Shown piece after piece: positions 1 through 12,779 of a stretch of DNA of 64,000 nucleotides (the first letter of the stretch is position 1; every line of letters starts with the position of its first letter). The notes beneath the pieces were generated by a model. The model ran no database searches. It worked only from the letters and a program-made list of their open reading frames with translations, and was not told the origin of the DNA. The DNA is taken from positions 14,399,566 through 14,463,565 of the forward strand of contig OX336340.1 of the NCBI GenBank assembly GCA_946902875.1. Direction: 5' to 3'. The position numbers and the translations under genes were made by a program. The stretch comes from Nematopogon swammerdamellus. Lineage: Eukaryota > Arthropoda > Insecta > Lepidoptera > Adelidae.

Positions 1-690
1 TTTGTTCTAAAGTTTTGGCGATACGTTTGAGCGTGAGCTGTGTGTTAGTACGTACGTACGGGTTATTAAGTATTATTGAACTTAATATATTCGCTCTTAA
101 TTTCCTCTAATGTCGTTACAGCACGGGCTTAAGAGATCATCTGGTTTTATATTGTGTAGAATTCATCCCTAAAATAGACTAACGTTTGTCGCCGTCACGG
201 ATCCGTGCCCGAAGGAACTCGTTTGAAATACCAGCAAGCAGGCGAAGAGACGGCGACGCGGCGGAGGACGTGAAGCGATGAAACGGTCACAGCGAGCTCC
301 GCGCGAGATACTTCGAGTGAGATTGTTTACGATACCCATACTGATTAGACATCGTTTACATATCATATAACATTTCTAGCGGCCGCGGAGGGACGGCGGG
401 CGGAGGCAGGCAGTCGGCCGCGCAGCGTGGGAGCGCTGATACCAACATGCAGTTGAGAAGTTACGCATGTACCTGTGTGTTATCTAGGCGTACGTACGAT
501 TTCATAGAACAGAGATGTATCCATTTCTGGAACAGAGCCACTGTGCTTGCATTATTCGAATTTCGAATTGAAATTACAGATTGGTTGTTGGCACCACAGA
601 ACATAGAAACGAGTAGAAATCGTAAGTGGGCGGTACCCCGTATACCAAAAGTAAGTACAACTTACATAATTAATATTTTTAAAATTATGG
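1..690. other. Non-coding DNA with a CpG-rich patch
   Basis: No gene is recognised. Bases about 200-440 are rich in CG dinucleotides inside otherwise AT-rich DNA, as in an insect promoter or 5' exon, but no convincing start codon or splice donor follows. Confidence 0.35.
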
Positions 691-703
691 ATTTTGATAG
701 AGT

Positions 704-2930
704 TGGCTGCATTTCCTACGAAATCCGTGATGTCAGCATATATACAACCTTGGTAAACTAGGTGCCATGTCACGTTTATACCCATGTTGTTCCACTCAAG
801 CGTCTTGAACACATCTTCCAATGCCTTTGTGAAGAGCTTGGGTGAAATCACATCCCTGCGTAAGGCCTTTACCAAGGAGTATGGGTTGGTTATTCTCGTG
901 GAGCCTCACAGTCATCGTCGCGGACCGATACAGATTTCGGAGTACCTCGATGTAGCGGTGGTCGATTCTGTACCTCAGGAGGGAGTTTTCGACGGCCCAT
1001 TTTTCAACTGAGTCGAACGCCTTATCATAGTCGACGAAGGCTTGGAAGAGCGGCTTTTTGTACTTCTCGCACTTTTGAACCACTTGTCTCACAGTAAATA
1101 TGTGGTCCATCCGTGCCGTATCCTTTCGTAAATCCAGCTTGCTCACGAGGCTGGTACTGGTCCAGTCTCTGTGTCAGCCGACTCGTGATGACTCTTGAAA
1201 AGACCTTGTACCTTGTACGTGGCTAAGAAGTGAGATAGGTCGATAATTTTTCAACTTCGCCCTATCCCCCTTCTTGTGAAATAAGACAACGACACTATTT
1301 CGCCATGTGGCCGGAACTACACCATTTTTAAGAACTGCATTGAACAGTCTCTGCAGTTCCTTCGAGATCGGTCGTCTGCCAGCATTCAACAGCTCTGTCG
1401 TTATCTCGTCCTCATCTGGAGCCTTGTGTTTTTTAAGTCCTTTCAATGCAGTCTTTATCTCATAGACACTAATCTCGGGCAGATCCTTCATGTAGACACT
1501 AATCTCGGGCAGATCCTCCATGTAGTGTCTAGTGAGCGGCGCACGCCTATCAGAGTCGACTGGTTTGCTTGGACTCGGGGCAGGGATTGTTGCGGAGTAC
1601 AATGCACCATAAAATTCCTCCACCGCCTCAAGTATATGCGGCTTTTTTGCGGTGACAACCACATTCGCCAGCTCGAGTTTCGAAATTTGGTTAGCGCTGG
1701 TAGAGAAGGCACGGGCAAACACTTTACTGCCTCGAGTTTCCTCTATAACGCCCTCAACCAACTTCAAGTTCTCTCGGCGAATATATAGCGGCGAATTGAC
1801 TTGCTTATGGTCTTGTTGTAGTTCCTGTGCACCACACTGCTCCGGGTCTCCGTTTCCATATTCCGTCGTGTTTGCAGGAACCTCAACGTCTCCGAATATA
1901 GCTTGCTACGGGGTGCCTGTCGACTTTTTCTGAAGTGCTGCTCTGCAGTGTCCGTTAGTGCGGATACGAAACCCGTATGCACCTTGTCGGTGTCGGTATC
2001 TTCATCTCGTGGCGCTAAGCTAAAAGCATCCTCGAGTTTGGCTTCGAAATTTTCGAGCGTCTCGTCCGGTATGTTTAGCTTGGCTAACGGTTCGTGGATG
2101 AGTTTGCGCCGTTCCATCTTGAGGTTTAGCTTCAGCGTACCTGGCACTAGTCGGTGATCGCTGCCAGTATCGAAGCGGTTAAGGACAGTAACGTCTATAC
2201 ACGACGATTTAATGTCCGCCGGTATGAAGTCGATCTCGTTCCTCGTGCAATCGTCAGGGCTGGCCCACGTCCATTTCCTTTTCTCCTTTTTCAGGAAAAA
2301 GGTATTCATGGCGTGGAGCTGGTTGGCCTCGACATAGTTGACCAACATCTGGCCGCGTCGATTCCTGACACCGATACCGTACGGACCTACTGCTCTGTCT
2401 CCCTTTAGAGGCTTGCCCAGTTTGGCATTAAAATCTCTCATCACGTACTGGAAGTGAGATTTGTTGGTTTCTAAGGTTTTCGATACATCCTCGTAGATCT
2501 GCTCCACCTCATCGTCAGCGTGCGAACTCGTGGGAGCGTATACCTGCACCACCTTCAGCTGATACCGCTTGTTCAGCCTGATGATGATATAGGCCACTCT
2601 GTCCGAAACGCTGTCGATTTCGATTGATGCGGTTTACGAGGCTGCGCCTCACCATAATTCCCACTCCACCTGCCGATTTTGGGGGATTTCCTCTGAAGTA
2701 GAACAGGTTGCCGGAACGTAGCACTTCGGTGTCTTCGCCCTTTCTTCTGACCTCGCAAAGACCCAGGATGCCCCATTTTATATGAGCCAGCTCCTGTTCC
2801 AGCTCGACCAGTTTCTCTTGCATTCTCGAGGTCCGTATATTATGGGTAGCCAAGTGTAGTTGGGTGTGGCAGCCAGATCTAACCCAGAGATTCTTAGCAC
2901 CCCTCACCCCGCCGGAACCTGGACCGCCGC
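704..2930 (-). pseudogene. Dead RTE-type LINE: endonuclease plus reverse transcriptase fragment
   Basis: Read on the minus strand, 2907-1764 encodes an AP-type endonuclease in two overlapping frames (blocks LCEVRRKG, YAPTSSH, RDFNAKLG where GDFN is usual, SDHRLV). From 1767 down to about 796 comes a reverse transcriptase N-terminal half in further frames (APDEDEIT, YRPISLLSHV, AFVDYDKAFDSV). The block order and the spacing without a gag-like ORF match the RTE clade. It is broken by frameshifts, and the RT stops just after the GL(T/R)QG region: the catalytic (F/Y)ADD block is missing because the frame runs straight into a 3' tail at 704-775. That tail is the same as the tail of SINEs elsewhere in the window. 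The 5' end may continue to about 3050. Confidence 0.85.
1464..1523 (-). repeat. 30-bp tandem duplication inside the RTE LINE
   Basis: A 30-base unit occurs twice in a row, so the translated LINE carries the ten-residue block (E/K)DLPEISVYM twice. It keeps the frame, so it arose without disrupting the ORF at that point. Confidence 0.75.
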
Positions 2931-3325
2931 CACGATGACCTGGAATAGCGGGGCCGGCTGGGACCTAGTGGCCGAGGTACTGTTGGACTTTTCATATTTG
3001 GAGGTTTTTGGCCATAAATCGCCACGTTGACCAAACGTCTTGGCTAGTCTTCCGCTCTCGTCAGCCTTAAGATTGCAATACCTACGGAATTACGCACCTA
3101 AGTTTCCAGGATACACCGCGAGGAGGTGTGAGTCGGAAATTGGAGAAACAATTTCACTCCGCTACTACTTCACCATCGTGCGATGGGGCAGCATTGGCAG
3201 GAGATTAATTCAGTCTCCCGTTTATATCCCCGTTGAATGTTGTAATAGTTGAGAACAAAGAAAATGGAACGATTAGATACTTTCATAACAATGCACATTC
3301 AACGACTTGTAAATATATATGTACT

Positions 3326-6020
3326 AGCTGAGCCCGCGGCTCCGCTCGCGTGAAATTCGTATTTCAAAGAAGATAGTAAGTAACTATGGGCGAGGCCGAA
3401 GGCCGAGCTGCGTTCAAGAAGATTATAAACCTTCTCTAAGAAACTAAGTAATTAAGCGCCCTTAATCCTTCCCCTTCCCCTCGGCATGGCGATGCCCTTC
3501 GGCATCGCCATGCCGAAGGGCAAGCTGCGTTCTGGAAGACCATAAAGCTTCTCGAAGAAAGTAAGTAGCTGAGGGCGAGGCCGAAGGCCGAGCTGCGTTC
3601 AGGAAGACGATAAACCATCTCTAAGAAAGTAAGTAATTAAGGACGAGGCCGAAGGCCGAGCTGCATTCAGGAAGACGATAAACCTTCTCGAAAAAGTAAG
3701 TAACTGAGGGCGAGGCAGAATGCCGACCTGCGTCCAGAAAGACTATAAACCTTCTCAAAGAAAGTAAGTAACTAAGGGCGAGGCCGAAGGCCGAGCTGCG
3801 TTTAGGAAGACCATGAACATTCTCGAAGACAGTAAGTAACTGAGGGCGAGGCCGAACGCCGAGCTGCGTTCAGGAAGTCTATAAACCTTCTCGAAGAAAG
3901 TAAGTAACTAAGGGCGAGGCCAAAGACCGAGCTGCGTTCAGGAAGACTATAAACCTTCTCGAAGAAAGTAAGTAACAAAGGGCGAAGCCGAAGGCCGAGC
4001 TGCGTTCAGGAAGACGTTAAACCTTATCTAAGAAAGTAAGTAATAAAGGGCGAGACCGAAGGCCGAGCTACATTCAGGAAGACTATAAACTTTATCGAAG
4101 AAAGTAAGTAACGGTGGGCGAGGCCGAAGGCCGAGCTACGTTCAGGAAGACTGTAAACCTTCTCGAAGAAAGTAAGTAACTAAGGGCGAGGCCGAAGGCC
4201 GAGTTGCGTTCAGAAAGACTATAAGCCTTCTCGGAGAAAGAAAGTAACAAAGGGCGAGGCCGAAGGCCGAGCTGCGTTCAGGAATATGATAAACCATCTC
4301 TAAAAAAGTAAGTAACTGAGGGCGAGATCGAAGGCCGAGTTGCGTTCAGAAAGACTATAAGCCTTCTCGGAGAAAGTAAGTAACAAAGGGCGAGGCGGAA
4401 GGCCGAGCTGCGTTCAGGAATACGATAAACCATCTCTAAGAAAGTAAGTAATTGAGGGCAAGGCCGAAGGCCGAGTTGCGTTCAGAAAGACTATAAGCCT
4501 TCTCGAAGAAAGTAAGTAACAAAGGGCGAGGCCGAAGGCCGAGCTGCGTTCAGGAATACGATAAAGATTCTCGAAGACAGTAAGTAACTATGGGCGAGGC
4601 CGAAGGCCGAGCTGCGTTCAGGAAGACGATAAACCATATCTAAGAAAGTAAGTAACTTAGGGCGAGGCCGAAGGCCGAGCTACGTTCAGGAAGACTGTAA
4701 ACCTTCTCGAAGAAAGTAAGTAACTGAGGGCGAGGCCGAAGGCCGAGCTGCGTTCAGAAAGACTATAAACCTTCTCGAACAAAGTAAGTAACTAAAGCCG
4801 AGGCCGAAGGCCCAGCTGCGTTCAGGAAGACGATAAACCTTATCTAAGAAAGCAAGTAATTAAGGGCGAGGCCGAAGGCCGAGCTACGTTCAGGAAGACG
4901 ATAAACCATCTCTAAGAAAGTAAGTAACTGAGGGCGAGGCCGAAGGCCGACCTGCGTTCAGGAAGACTATAAACCTTCTCGAAGAAAGTAAGGAACTAAG
5001 GGCGAGGCCGAAGGCCGAACTGCGTTCAGAAAGACTATAAACCTTCTCGAACAAAGTAAGTAACTAAGGGCGAGGCCGAAGGCCGAGCTGCGTTCGGGAA
5101 GACTATAAATATTCTCGAAGAAATTAAGTAACTAAGGGCGAGACCGAAGGCCGAGCCGCGTTCAGGAAGGCTATAAACTTGATCTAAGAAAGTAAATAAT
5201 TATGGGCGAGGCCGAAGGCCGAGCTACGTTAAGGAAGACCATAAACCTTCTCGAAGAAAGTAAGTAACTGAGGGTGAGGCCGAAGGCCGAGCTGCGTTCA
5301 GAAAGACTATAAACCTTCTCGGTGAAAGTAAGTATAAACTATGGGTGAGGCCGAAGGCCGATCTGCGTTCAGGAAGAGGATAAACCCTTAAAATTATTTA
5401 AAATCATTTAAAATCCTAAAATTAAATTTTAAAATCATAAACCTTCTCGATCATAGCCTATTTTAATTTAAGCGTTGATTTAGCAAAAACGCTGAAACAC
5501 GTAATTCTTTATTTTATAACAAAAGCCTAAATATGAATTATTGTCATATCCCTAACTTGAGAAATGATGGGTTCCCCATACAAACTTTCATCCCCTATTT
5601 CACCCCGTTAAGGGTTGTTTTTTGAGACAAAAGGTAGCCTATGTTCTTCCGCAGGATGCAATTCATCTCCGTACAAAATTTTATAAAATTCTAAAATCTA
5701 ATTTTGAAATCATCCCCTATTTTAATTTAAGGGTTGATTTAGCAAAAAAAGCTTAAACACGTAATTCTTTATTTCATACCAGAAGCCCAAATAGGAATTG
5801 CCATATCCCTATCTTAAGAAATGCTGAGTTCCCCATACAAACTTTCATCCCCAATTTAACCCCCTTAAGGGTTTTTTTAGACAAAAAGTAGCCTATGTCC
5901 GTCCTCAGGATGCAATTCATCTCCGTGCAATATTTTATCGAAATCTGTTCAGCGGTTTAGGCGTGAAAAGGTAAAAGACAGACAACAGGGTTACTTTCGA
6001 ATTTATAATATTATATTATA
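3326..6020 (+). mobile_element. Non-autonomous element carrying an internal satellite array
   Basis: The left edge (ACTAGCTGAGCCCGCGGCTC) and the right edge (…TTCGAATTTATAATATTAT, preceded by text ending in a CAGACA-rich run) match the termini of other copies in this window at 10397-11345 and 51471-51680. Between the ends lies the 68-bp array; from 5400 to 6000 there are two diverged copies of a segment with GTTGATTTAGCAAAAA and CCATACAAACTTTCATCCCC. No protein is encoded. The class (SINE-like or Helitron-like) cannot be decided by eye. Confidence 0.55.
3388..5400 (+). repeat. 68-bp tandem repeat array, about 29 copies
   Basis: The core GGGCGAGGCCGAAGGCCGAG recurs at 3575, 3643, 3710, 3778 and 3846, a spacing of 67-68 bases, and continues to about 5400. 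Each unit also contains GCGTTCAGGAAGAC, a TATAAACCTTCTCGAAGAAA-like segment and AAGTAAGTAAC. The GGCCGAAGGCC core is palindromic. Units differ by point changes. A deviant stretch at 3470-3540 holds a perfect GGCATGGCGATGCC-type palindrome. Short ORFs in it are by-products. Confidence 0.9.
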
Positions 6021-6179
6021 TTATATATATTATATATTATATAGTAAAGTATGGATGGAGGTATGGATGGATGGATATAGTCTTTATTAAACACCAATTT
6101 ATACAAATTAGGCACAACGGGCATTCTAAATACCTATTGGGCAAAAGTGACTATTCACCAGATTACAACAACTTACGCA

Positions 6180-6660
6180 ACGCTCGCCTCGGCTCTCTCC
6201 AAGCCCGCGCCTAGCGGTGTAGGGCGGCGCGGCGCGTAGCGCGTTGCAGTGCTCCACAGACTGTGCCGACACGTGCGCGGGCGCATTCCTCCGCGCGCGA
6301 GGTATCTCGGCCCTAAATGGAAAGTACAAAAAAATTACACCGGTAGAATGCAGCATATTTGTTCCTACTCGCACTAAGTAGGCGCACTGTGTACACACCA
6401 GATGAGTTATGTAGCACAGAAACAGAAATATCTTTTATTTTGGAATGCGACGAACAAATATTATCCCATTGTGCGTTTATCGTTTAGTAGCGAAGCAGCC
6501 GCATTTTGATTACGGAGGAGGCGGTGAATGAACGTGCGCCTCCGCCGCCGCCTCCTCGCCGCCTTCTCAGAAGACAGCTGTTGTCGTCTTCTCAGAAGCT
6601 GCAACCCTCACTTTGTGCTTTGGGTCGCCGCATTCAGAATATGAGCTTTCGTTTTTAGCG
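6180..6660. other. CpG-rich patches
   Basis: Two CG-dense stretches (about 6180-6320 and 6500-6665) lie in AT-rich DNA. They could be promoter or 5' UTR sequence of lin-28 further right, but no exon can be defined. Just before them, at 6050-6110, a (GGAT)n run and TCTTTATTAAACACC resemble a LINE or SINE 3' end. Confidence 0.35.
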
Positions 6661-7319
6661 CGCGTGGCCCACGATTGTGTTAAAAATACATAATAACACC
6701 TGCATAAGTGTTAAGTGTGCGTGCGCGCGTAGTGTAAAAATAAAAACAGAACAATGACATTTGTATGAAATTTTTATAATATCATTTATGTTTTATCCTA
6801 AAACTAATTTTGACCAATTCGATAGTAGTAAAACCACCGCAAGAATCCTCGATAAACAATCACCATAAGGATTTTTCATGAAATGAAATGATGTAGGTAG
6901 TAAATGAAAGTCTACGCACGCTCGTGAATTGCCAGAACTGTACCTAGCCAAAACCTAGAATTATTTTTGGCCTCGCTACAATTTACCTGTCTATTTGAAA
7001 GACACTTCTTAAGTAGGTACTCGGGTTCGGATTAGTTTTGGTCACAGTAAAACCGGTAAGCTCTCCCTCGCACTTCAGGCTTGAAATGAAATGAAAAATG
7101 AAATTAAATGAAATATGTTTATTTATCTTATTTACACGATTATACAAAATTGAATGAATAACTTAACTTAACTTAAAAAAACAATAAGATAAATGGGTGT
7201 CTGTCTAAACTCTAAAGCGTAAATCACGAGTGGGACACAAATCGCAAACGATGGAAAGACGGAGCAGAAAGGAATGCCAGGTGACCATAGAGGTCATAGT
7301 ACACTACGTTCAAAAGTGT

Positions 7320-7510
7320 ATGCTGCGTGCGTGCATGTGGTGCGCGGCACGGGCGTGGGAGAGCGGCCTGCGTAAACAACGATGCGCACGCGCACTTCCC
7401 CTCTCCCCTCACACTCACTCGCTGCGCGCGCCCCGCCTACCCTACATCATCTCCACCGCTCACCCCGCGCCGCTCCGCCGTAGCCGTCCGTCGGCCCATA
7501 ATGCACGCAC
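7320..7510. other. CpG-rich patch
   Basis: A dense run of CG-containing bases. The overlapping ORFs on both strands are Arg/Ala/Pro-rich composition effects and match no family I know. Confidence 0.3.
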
Positions 7511-7590
7511 CACTTTCAGTGGCACACACCATGTGGATAAACTGCTTTCAGAATTTGCAGTGTGCTAAATTCAACAATGCTACACTACAC

Positions 7591-8103
7591 TATATATAAG
7601 GTCTTTCAAAATTAGTTCAGAGTACGCTAAGGGGGGGTTCTGTATCGGAAATAGATCACTTTTGAAGAACAAAGATTTTTTTTTATAAAAAAGTTTTTTT
7701 TTAATGTAAGGTAAAAAAAAAATTTTTAGTAATCGTTTCAGTTTCATGCTAGGAACAAAAAAGTCTTCCAGCACTTCTCTTTCTTTCAGAAATTGTGAAA
7801 AAACCACTATTTTAGTTTTATTAGTATGGAATAAAAAGAATTTGATTTTTTTTACCAACTTACACGTGTTAGATCATAATGGTGATGAAGACTTTTTTGT
7901 TACTGTATACTGTAAGTTACTGTAAACTGAAGCGATTAGGCTATAAAAATCAACCACCTATTTTTTTATTTAAATACATAAAAAAATATTTTACATAAAA
8001 AAACCCCCAAGGTCCAAAAAAATTTATATAGGTTTTACTCCCTATATGATACAAAACCCTCCCTTAGCGTACTCTGAACAAATTTTGAAAGACCTTATAT
8101 ATA
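7591..8103. mobile_element. Palindromic MITE, about 513 bp
   Basis: The two ends are near-perfect inverted copies for at least 45 bases: the left begins TATATATAAGGTCTTTCAAA and passes through GTTCAGAGTACGCTAAGGG; the right has the reverse complement with few changes. The interior is A/T runs with no coding potential. The TA-rich outer ends suggest TA target duplication (Tc1/mariner-type), but the flanking TATATA makes the exact duplication unclear. Confidence 0.85.
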
Positions 8104-9480
8104 CGCATACATCATACATTGTTATGTGACTAAATATAGCCATTTAATTTAATAAGATTATAATATGTACGTACGATATGTATCATATTATATTATCTTC
8201 CTCGCAAGCGCAGCCACGGGCAAAATCTGCCTGATAATAACAGCATGAATAAGTATCATTTGACTAATAGACGCACCATTGTAGCGTGCAAGGCTTGCCA
8301 CCAAAGCGTATCAAGATTCTGGAAATCAATCTCGAACCGAAACCTGGTTATGGTATGACTCATATAGTTACTGCAAATTAATGAAAATGTTGCGTTTCTA
8401 CGAAATACAGTCATACATTATATGACTATTTATGACGAATCATAGTAAAATACTTAGAATGTTCAAAGTATTTATCGTCATACGATTTTGTCTGAGTCAC
8501 ACCTATGGTCACACGTGAACCTAGAAGTAGGTTGCTTGACATTTCAGCGAACTCGTCAAAACTTAAAACAAAACAAAAACACATTTGTTTTATAGATACA
8601 TACATATTTTATATTTATCTTGCTTTGTGATATGGCTTAGGCCATTTCGTGACGAAGCCGCGAAGGAGTGAGGAATATGTAGGTAATTAATTAATGTTAC
8701 CAATGGAAATTATGGTTCGATCGGAATGCAGGGTCGAGGTGCAGCTTCGAATTTGCTTAGACAATGTTTATTTAGATAGGTATGCTGAGACCGTGGCCAT
8801 GCTCGCACTCGAACTCGGTTTGACAATACCAGTTCAAAATACTCTTCATTACCTACGTAATCAATACCACTTACAAAAATCTAACAAGTTATTACATGAA
8901 ATGAAATACGTCATACGAGTAACTTCGTCATAATCATTTATGATTTCTCCGACTGCGTTCACTTCCAACCCTACTGCTTAGCTCATATGAATAATGGCGT
9001 TATGCTATATAGCCCACTGGCTGTTTCGATATAAAATCTAGTGTTTTGGGTACGGCGGGGGAGTCGGCGGAGATGGATGATTTTGTTTTTATTTAATAGG
9101 TATTAATTTTAATTTTATTTCATTGTTATTGTGCAATAAATATAGTACAAACTCTACATTTTTCTGAAAAAAATCATTTGAAATTGTTTAGTATTTTTAC
9201 GTGATGTGCGTACAAACAAAAATACAAAGAAGCAAAAGCCAAGAATTCAAAAAATAACAGTCTCTATGCTCTATCGCTATCAATATTCTATAACTTATCC
9301 TTCAACAATTCAATTTTTACAATATTTTCAATGTACAGACTGGTACAGACACGCAAAGTTCCAGTTTTATTAAATGTAGGTATTCAAACTCTATCTTCCC
9401 ATCTCACGATCGTGACGCAACGAAATAAATTAGAACTAAAAAATTGTTTCCAAAATATCGTCAAAGCTTCCGCGGCGTAT
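8104..9480. other. No gene seen
   Basis: AT-rich DNA with no convincing exon. A 79-codon ORF at 8694-8933 matches nothing I recognise and lacks any exon context. Several short CATACGA/CGTCATA motifs recur between 8380 and 8935. Confidence 0.3.
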
Positions 9481-9860
9481 ACCGGTCCGGTCGGTACACC
9501 TCCGCGCCGCCGCCGCCGCCGGCACGATGCATGGGGCGGCGCGGCGGCGGGCATGGTATGGTAATGAATGGAGAGACCACTACTTCCACTATAACCTAAA
9601 TACCGCACATTCCTGAGAACGGCGCGCGCCCGCGCAATCGTCGCCGCTTGTGGGACGAGAGCGGCGCGGACGCGGCGGCTCGGGAGGCAGGGCGAGGTGC
9701 GCGGAGCTGCCTCTACGTGCGCTTGAGAGGCCACGTGTGCGTGGTGCATACCGCCGCCCGCCCCGTCTCCGCGCCTCCTCCGCCGGCGCGCCGCTCCGCC
9801 GCCACGACTGCGCCGCTTGCTGCTCGAATTGGAAAAGCGGAACTGCAAATCTCTAGGCCT
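9480..9860. promoter_or_regulatory. CpG island, possible lin-28 promoter
   Basis: A strongly CG-rich block with (CCG)n runs lies about 6 kb upstream of the first visible lin-28 coding exon. Its position and composition suit a promoter or 5' UTR exon for a + strand gene. No ATG-containing exon with a proper donor in the needed phase was found, so assignment to lin-28 is inference. Confidence 0.35.
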
Positions 9861-10396
9861 CGAACTCCGTCCGCGCTTGCCGCAAGTCGTATCTTTGGTA
9901 ATCCGGATGTGAGAGGAACATGGTGAATTGATGCGATCTGTAACAGATAAACTATTTTAAATTTTGCTCGTGTGCAATTAGATGAAATATTTTTGTATTG
10001 TAAGTAAAATGTTAACTGAAAAAGTTATTCACTAATTGAGAACATCGTCTCTGTCGCCTCTTGTCTTTCATGTCAGTAGGTAACCGAGAGAAGTGTTTGA
10101 ACACAGATAGGTACATGTTGTTGCGTTTTTTAGCAGAAGTAAAATTATGTGTAATATTAATTCATGTTAGTAATTTTGTAAATGCTACATTAACATTATA
10201 CTTAATGATTCTTATTTCCATAGTTACCCGTATCAAAATAAGAATCATTATTGAATTTATTCGGTACCTATGCCTTAATGATTATTAAATGTTCCAGAAC
10301 CGACGAATAGAAATTTTGTCCTAACAATATCATAGCTTTATAATCGGTTTTGTTTCAGTAGTTAATTTCCTGGGAAGTATGTCAAAATATAAACAT

Positions 10397-11345
10397 ACTA
10401 GCTTTTGCCCGCGCCTTTCCTCGCTGTAGACTCCATTTAATAGCAAATCCGATTTAAACACAAATATGATAATAAACGATCGCTTCTCTTATATTATCTC
10501 TCTCTCTCTCTTTCTCTCTCCCAGGAGGGATCACTTGCTCCCCCTCCCTTCCCCACCCTCCCACCCTTCAATCCCACCCACTCCCCTCCGTCCTTCTCCC
10601 CTCTCTCCATTCCTCTCTCTCCATCTATCCCCTCCCTCTCCCTATCGCCCCTCGCTCCTTCCTAACCTGCCCATTTCCTTCCCTCCCTCCACCTCCCTAC
10701 CTCCCCTATTCAGCCCCCTCCCTCCTCTCCGCTCCTTTTCCCTCCTCTCCCTTTCTCCTTCCTCCCCTCCCTTCCTACCCTTTCCTTCACCCTCCACTGA
10801 TAATTAGGGAAAATAAAAAAAAATATTTCTGGAAATAGCTTTGCATCAAATTCTTGTAGGTATTTGTAAACGCTAACACATTTTCGGACACGTGAGCTTG
10901 CTTTGATTTTGCAAAAACACGACCCTAAAATCTAAACTACCCGTCCAAACATTGTAGTGTAAAAGAAAATTGTTATCAACATAGAATAATTTTCCTGACA
11001 TAAAATTTTCCTTACTGTACTTAAATTTAAATTACCCTCGACAGATTAAAACGAATTTTAAATATATGTCATGTTTTATCAATTTGTGAATTAACCTTAG
11101 CTAGTATATAGATATATTATGTCGTCGCGGACTATTTTACAGGTCTTTTAAAGCTCTACACCTTTTCTATAGAAAACACTCATATATCTCGCACAATGCT
11201 CTCCACGAAAAGCCTGTGTCAATCCTGAAGGTCCATTCTAAATATTGGTGAAATAATTTTTTAAATCGAATGAGTAGTTTCGGAGACTACCTCCTACATC
11301 TAAACTTACAAACTTACAAACATTCGGTCTTTATAATATTAAAAG
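10397..11345 (+). mobile_element. Non-autonomous element with a C/T-rich insert
   Basis: It starts ACTAGCTTTTGCCCGCG and ends TTCGGTCTTTATAATATT, the same end types as at 3326-6020. Bases 10497-10800 are almost pure C and T in (CTCC)n-like order, an internal expansion that creates a spurious Pro/Ser/Leu ORF. A reverse-oriented end of the same family (GTCGCGGGCAACAGCTAGT) is at 12059-12077. Confidence 0.6.
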
Positions 11346-12779
11346 CATTGGTCCGACTTAAAAAAACAACTGGAATTTAAAACTGTTAAATATCTCCTAT
11401 CTATGCGATTAAATAACATGCTGTAAAAAGCAAATATTATCTTCATGATATTTCCCACATGATATAATGATAATTTTTTTTATGAAAATCAAGATATTGT
11501 ACATATGAATATCACCATAAAACTTTCAACAAAGTTTTGAAATAAAAAACGCAAACGCAATTGCGCATAAATATAAAAGCTGCGATATATTGTGTTCCTT
11601 ATGTTTTATTTAGATCTATTGGTGAAAAAAAAAATTTGTAGTACATTATTTTTACGTACATCCAACCATGAGTTCAGCTTGCTTTGAAAGTAATTTGATC
11701 CGCCATGTTTTCCGAGATTTGTGTTGTTGTATTTTCATGAATAATTTGTAACATTATTTCACGGGACATTGGCAGAAATGGTTGTTCGCTAATTGACGAC
11801 CGATTATAAGAAGTCTTTGTTGATGGTGAGTGAGGCGAGTGTCTAAACGCCGAACGTGAACATCGCGCTAAGTCTCGCGCCTCTAAAACGTTCTTACTCT
11901 ACAACTACTAATAATATGAAAATAATATAATATGCAATAAATATTTTCAGTGCATAACCAGTTTAACTGTTTTCTTTTTAGTGTTTAGTATCACAAATGA
12001 TTCACTATCATGTGGTTCTGAAAGAATAATTTGTCATATTCAGTTATCTACGCGGACATAGTCGCGGGCAACAGCTAGTTGGTACTTATCTAATAATTCT
12101 ATTATGATCTTGATACAAATATATTGTGTACGGCTCTTGCAGTGACTACGTATAAAACCGAAGATTTGAACGTAAACCGCAAAAATCAATCAGTCTTGTA
12201 GTTACCTCAGCTTGTGATTATAATGGTGCAGTTTATACCTCAAGGAAGATATGATCTTTCCCACGTTTTTTTTTGTGTTCTAAAAAGGGTCCGCGAGGGG
12301 GACAAGTTTACCTTTTCTAACCACCCCACAGTTTGGACTGCAGGTAGCTTTGTTGCTTTATATATAATGCATTTCCGAACGTGTATATAAACCATACATC
12401 TGTATGTACATACATTGCTTGTATCAATAGAACATTCAGTTGTAAGACGCACGTTCGATCCCTTTTAAGGGTATTCCTCTGTTAATTTGCCCTTCAGTGT
12501 TTTAGGGTTGCGTGGATTGTAATATATATTTCTGGACTGCAGAAAGTGGGCAGACATTCATACAATAATTAGATTTTTTTTCAATTTAACATTGTGCGCA
12601 AGAACATTTCGTAGTTAGTGACTTAGAATTCCTCATTATTATATTATCTGGGATTTCTCCATCCGATTAACGAATCAAAAGAAACTTCTTATTCGTATTT
12701 ATACGTAGATTTTTCTTAAACGTTTGTATAAATTGATTTTTTGTAGAAGAAGGTAGCGGCAATTATTTTTTTCATGCAA

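Noticed and set aside
3388..5400. Regular array considered as a CRISPR
   Set aside because: Units are contiguous tandem repeats of 68 bp with no unique spacers, in an insect nuclear genome.
8694..8933. 79-codon ORF
   Set aside because: No family likeness, no exon signals, no composition shift from flanks.
9648..9926. 92-codon ORF as the lin-28 first exon
   Set aside because: It has no ATG (opens with TTG) and no donor in the phase needed by the 15888 exon.
10466..10807. 113-codon Pro/Ser/Leu-rich ORF
   Set aside because: It is a translation of a C/T simple repeat.
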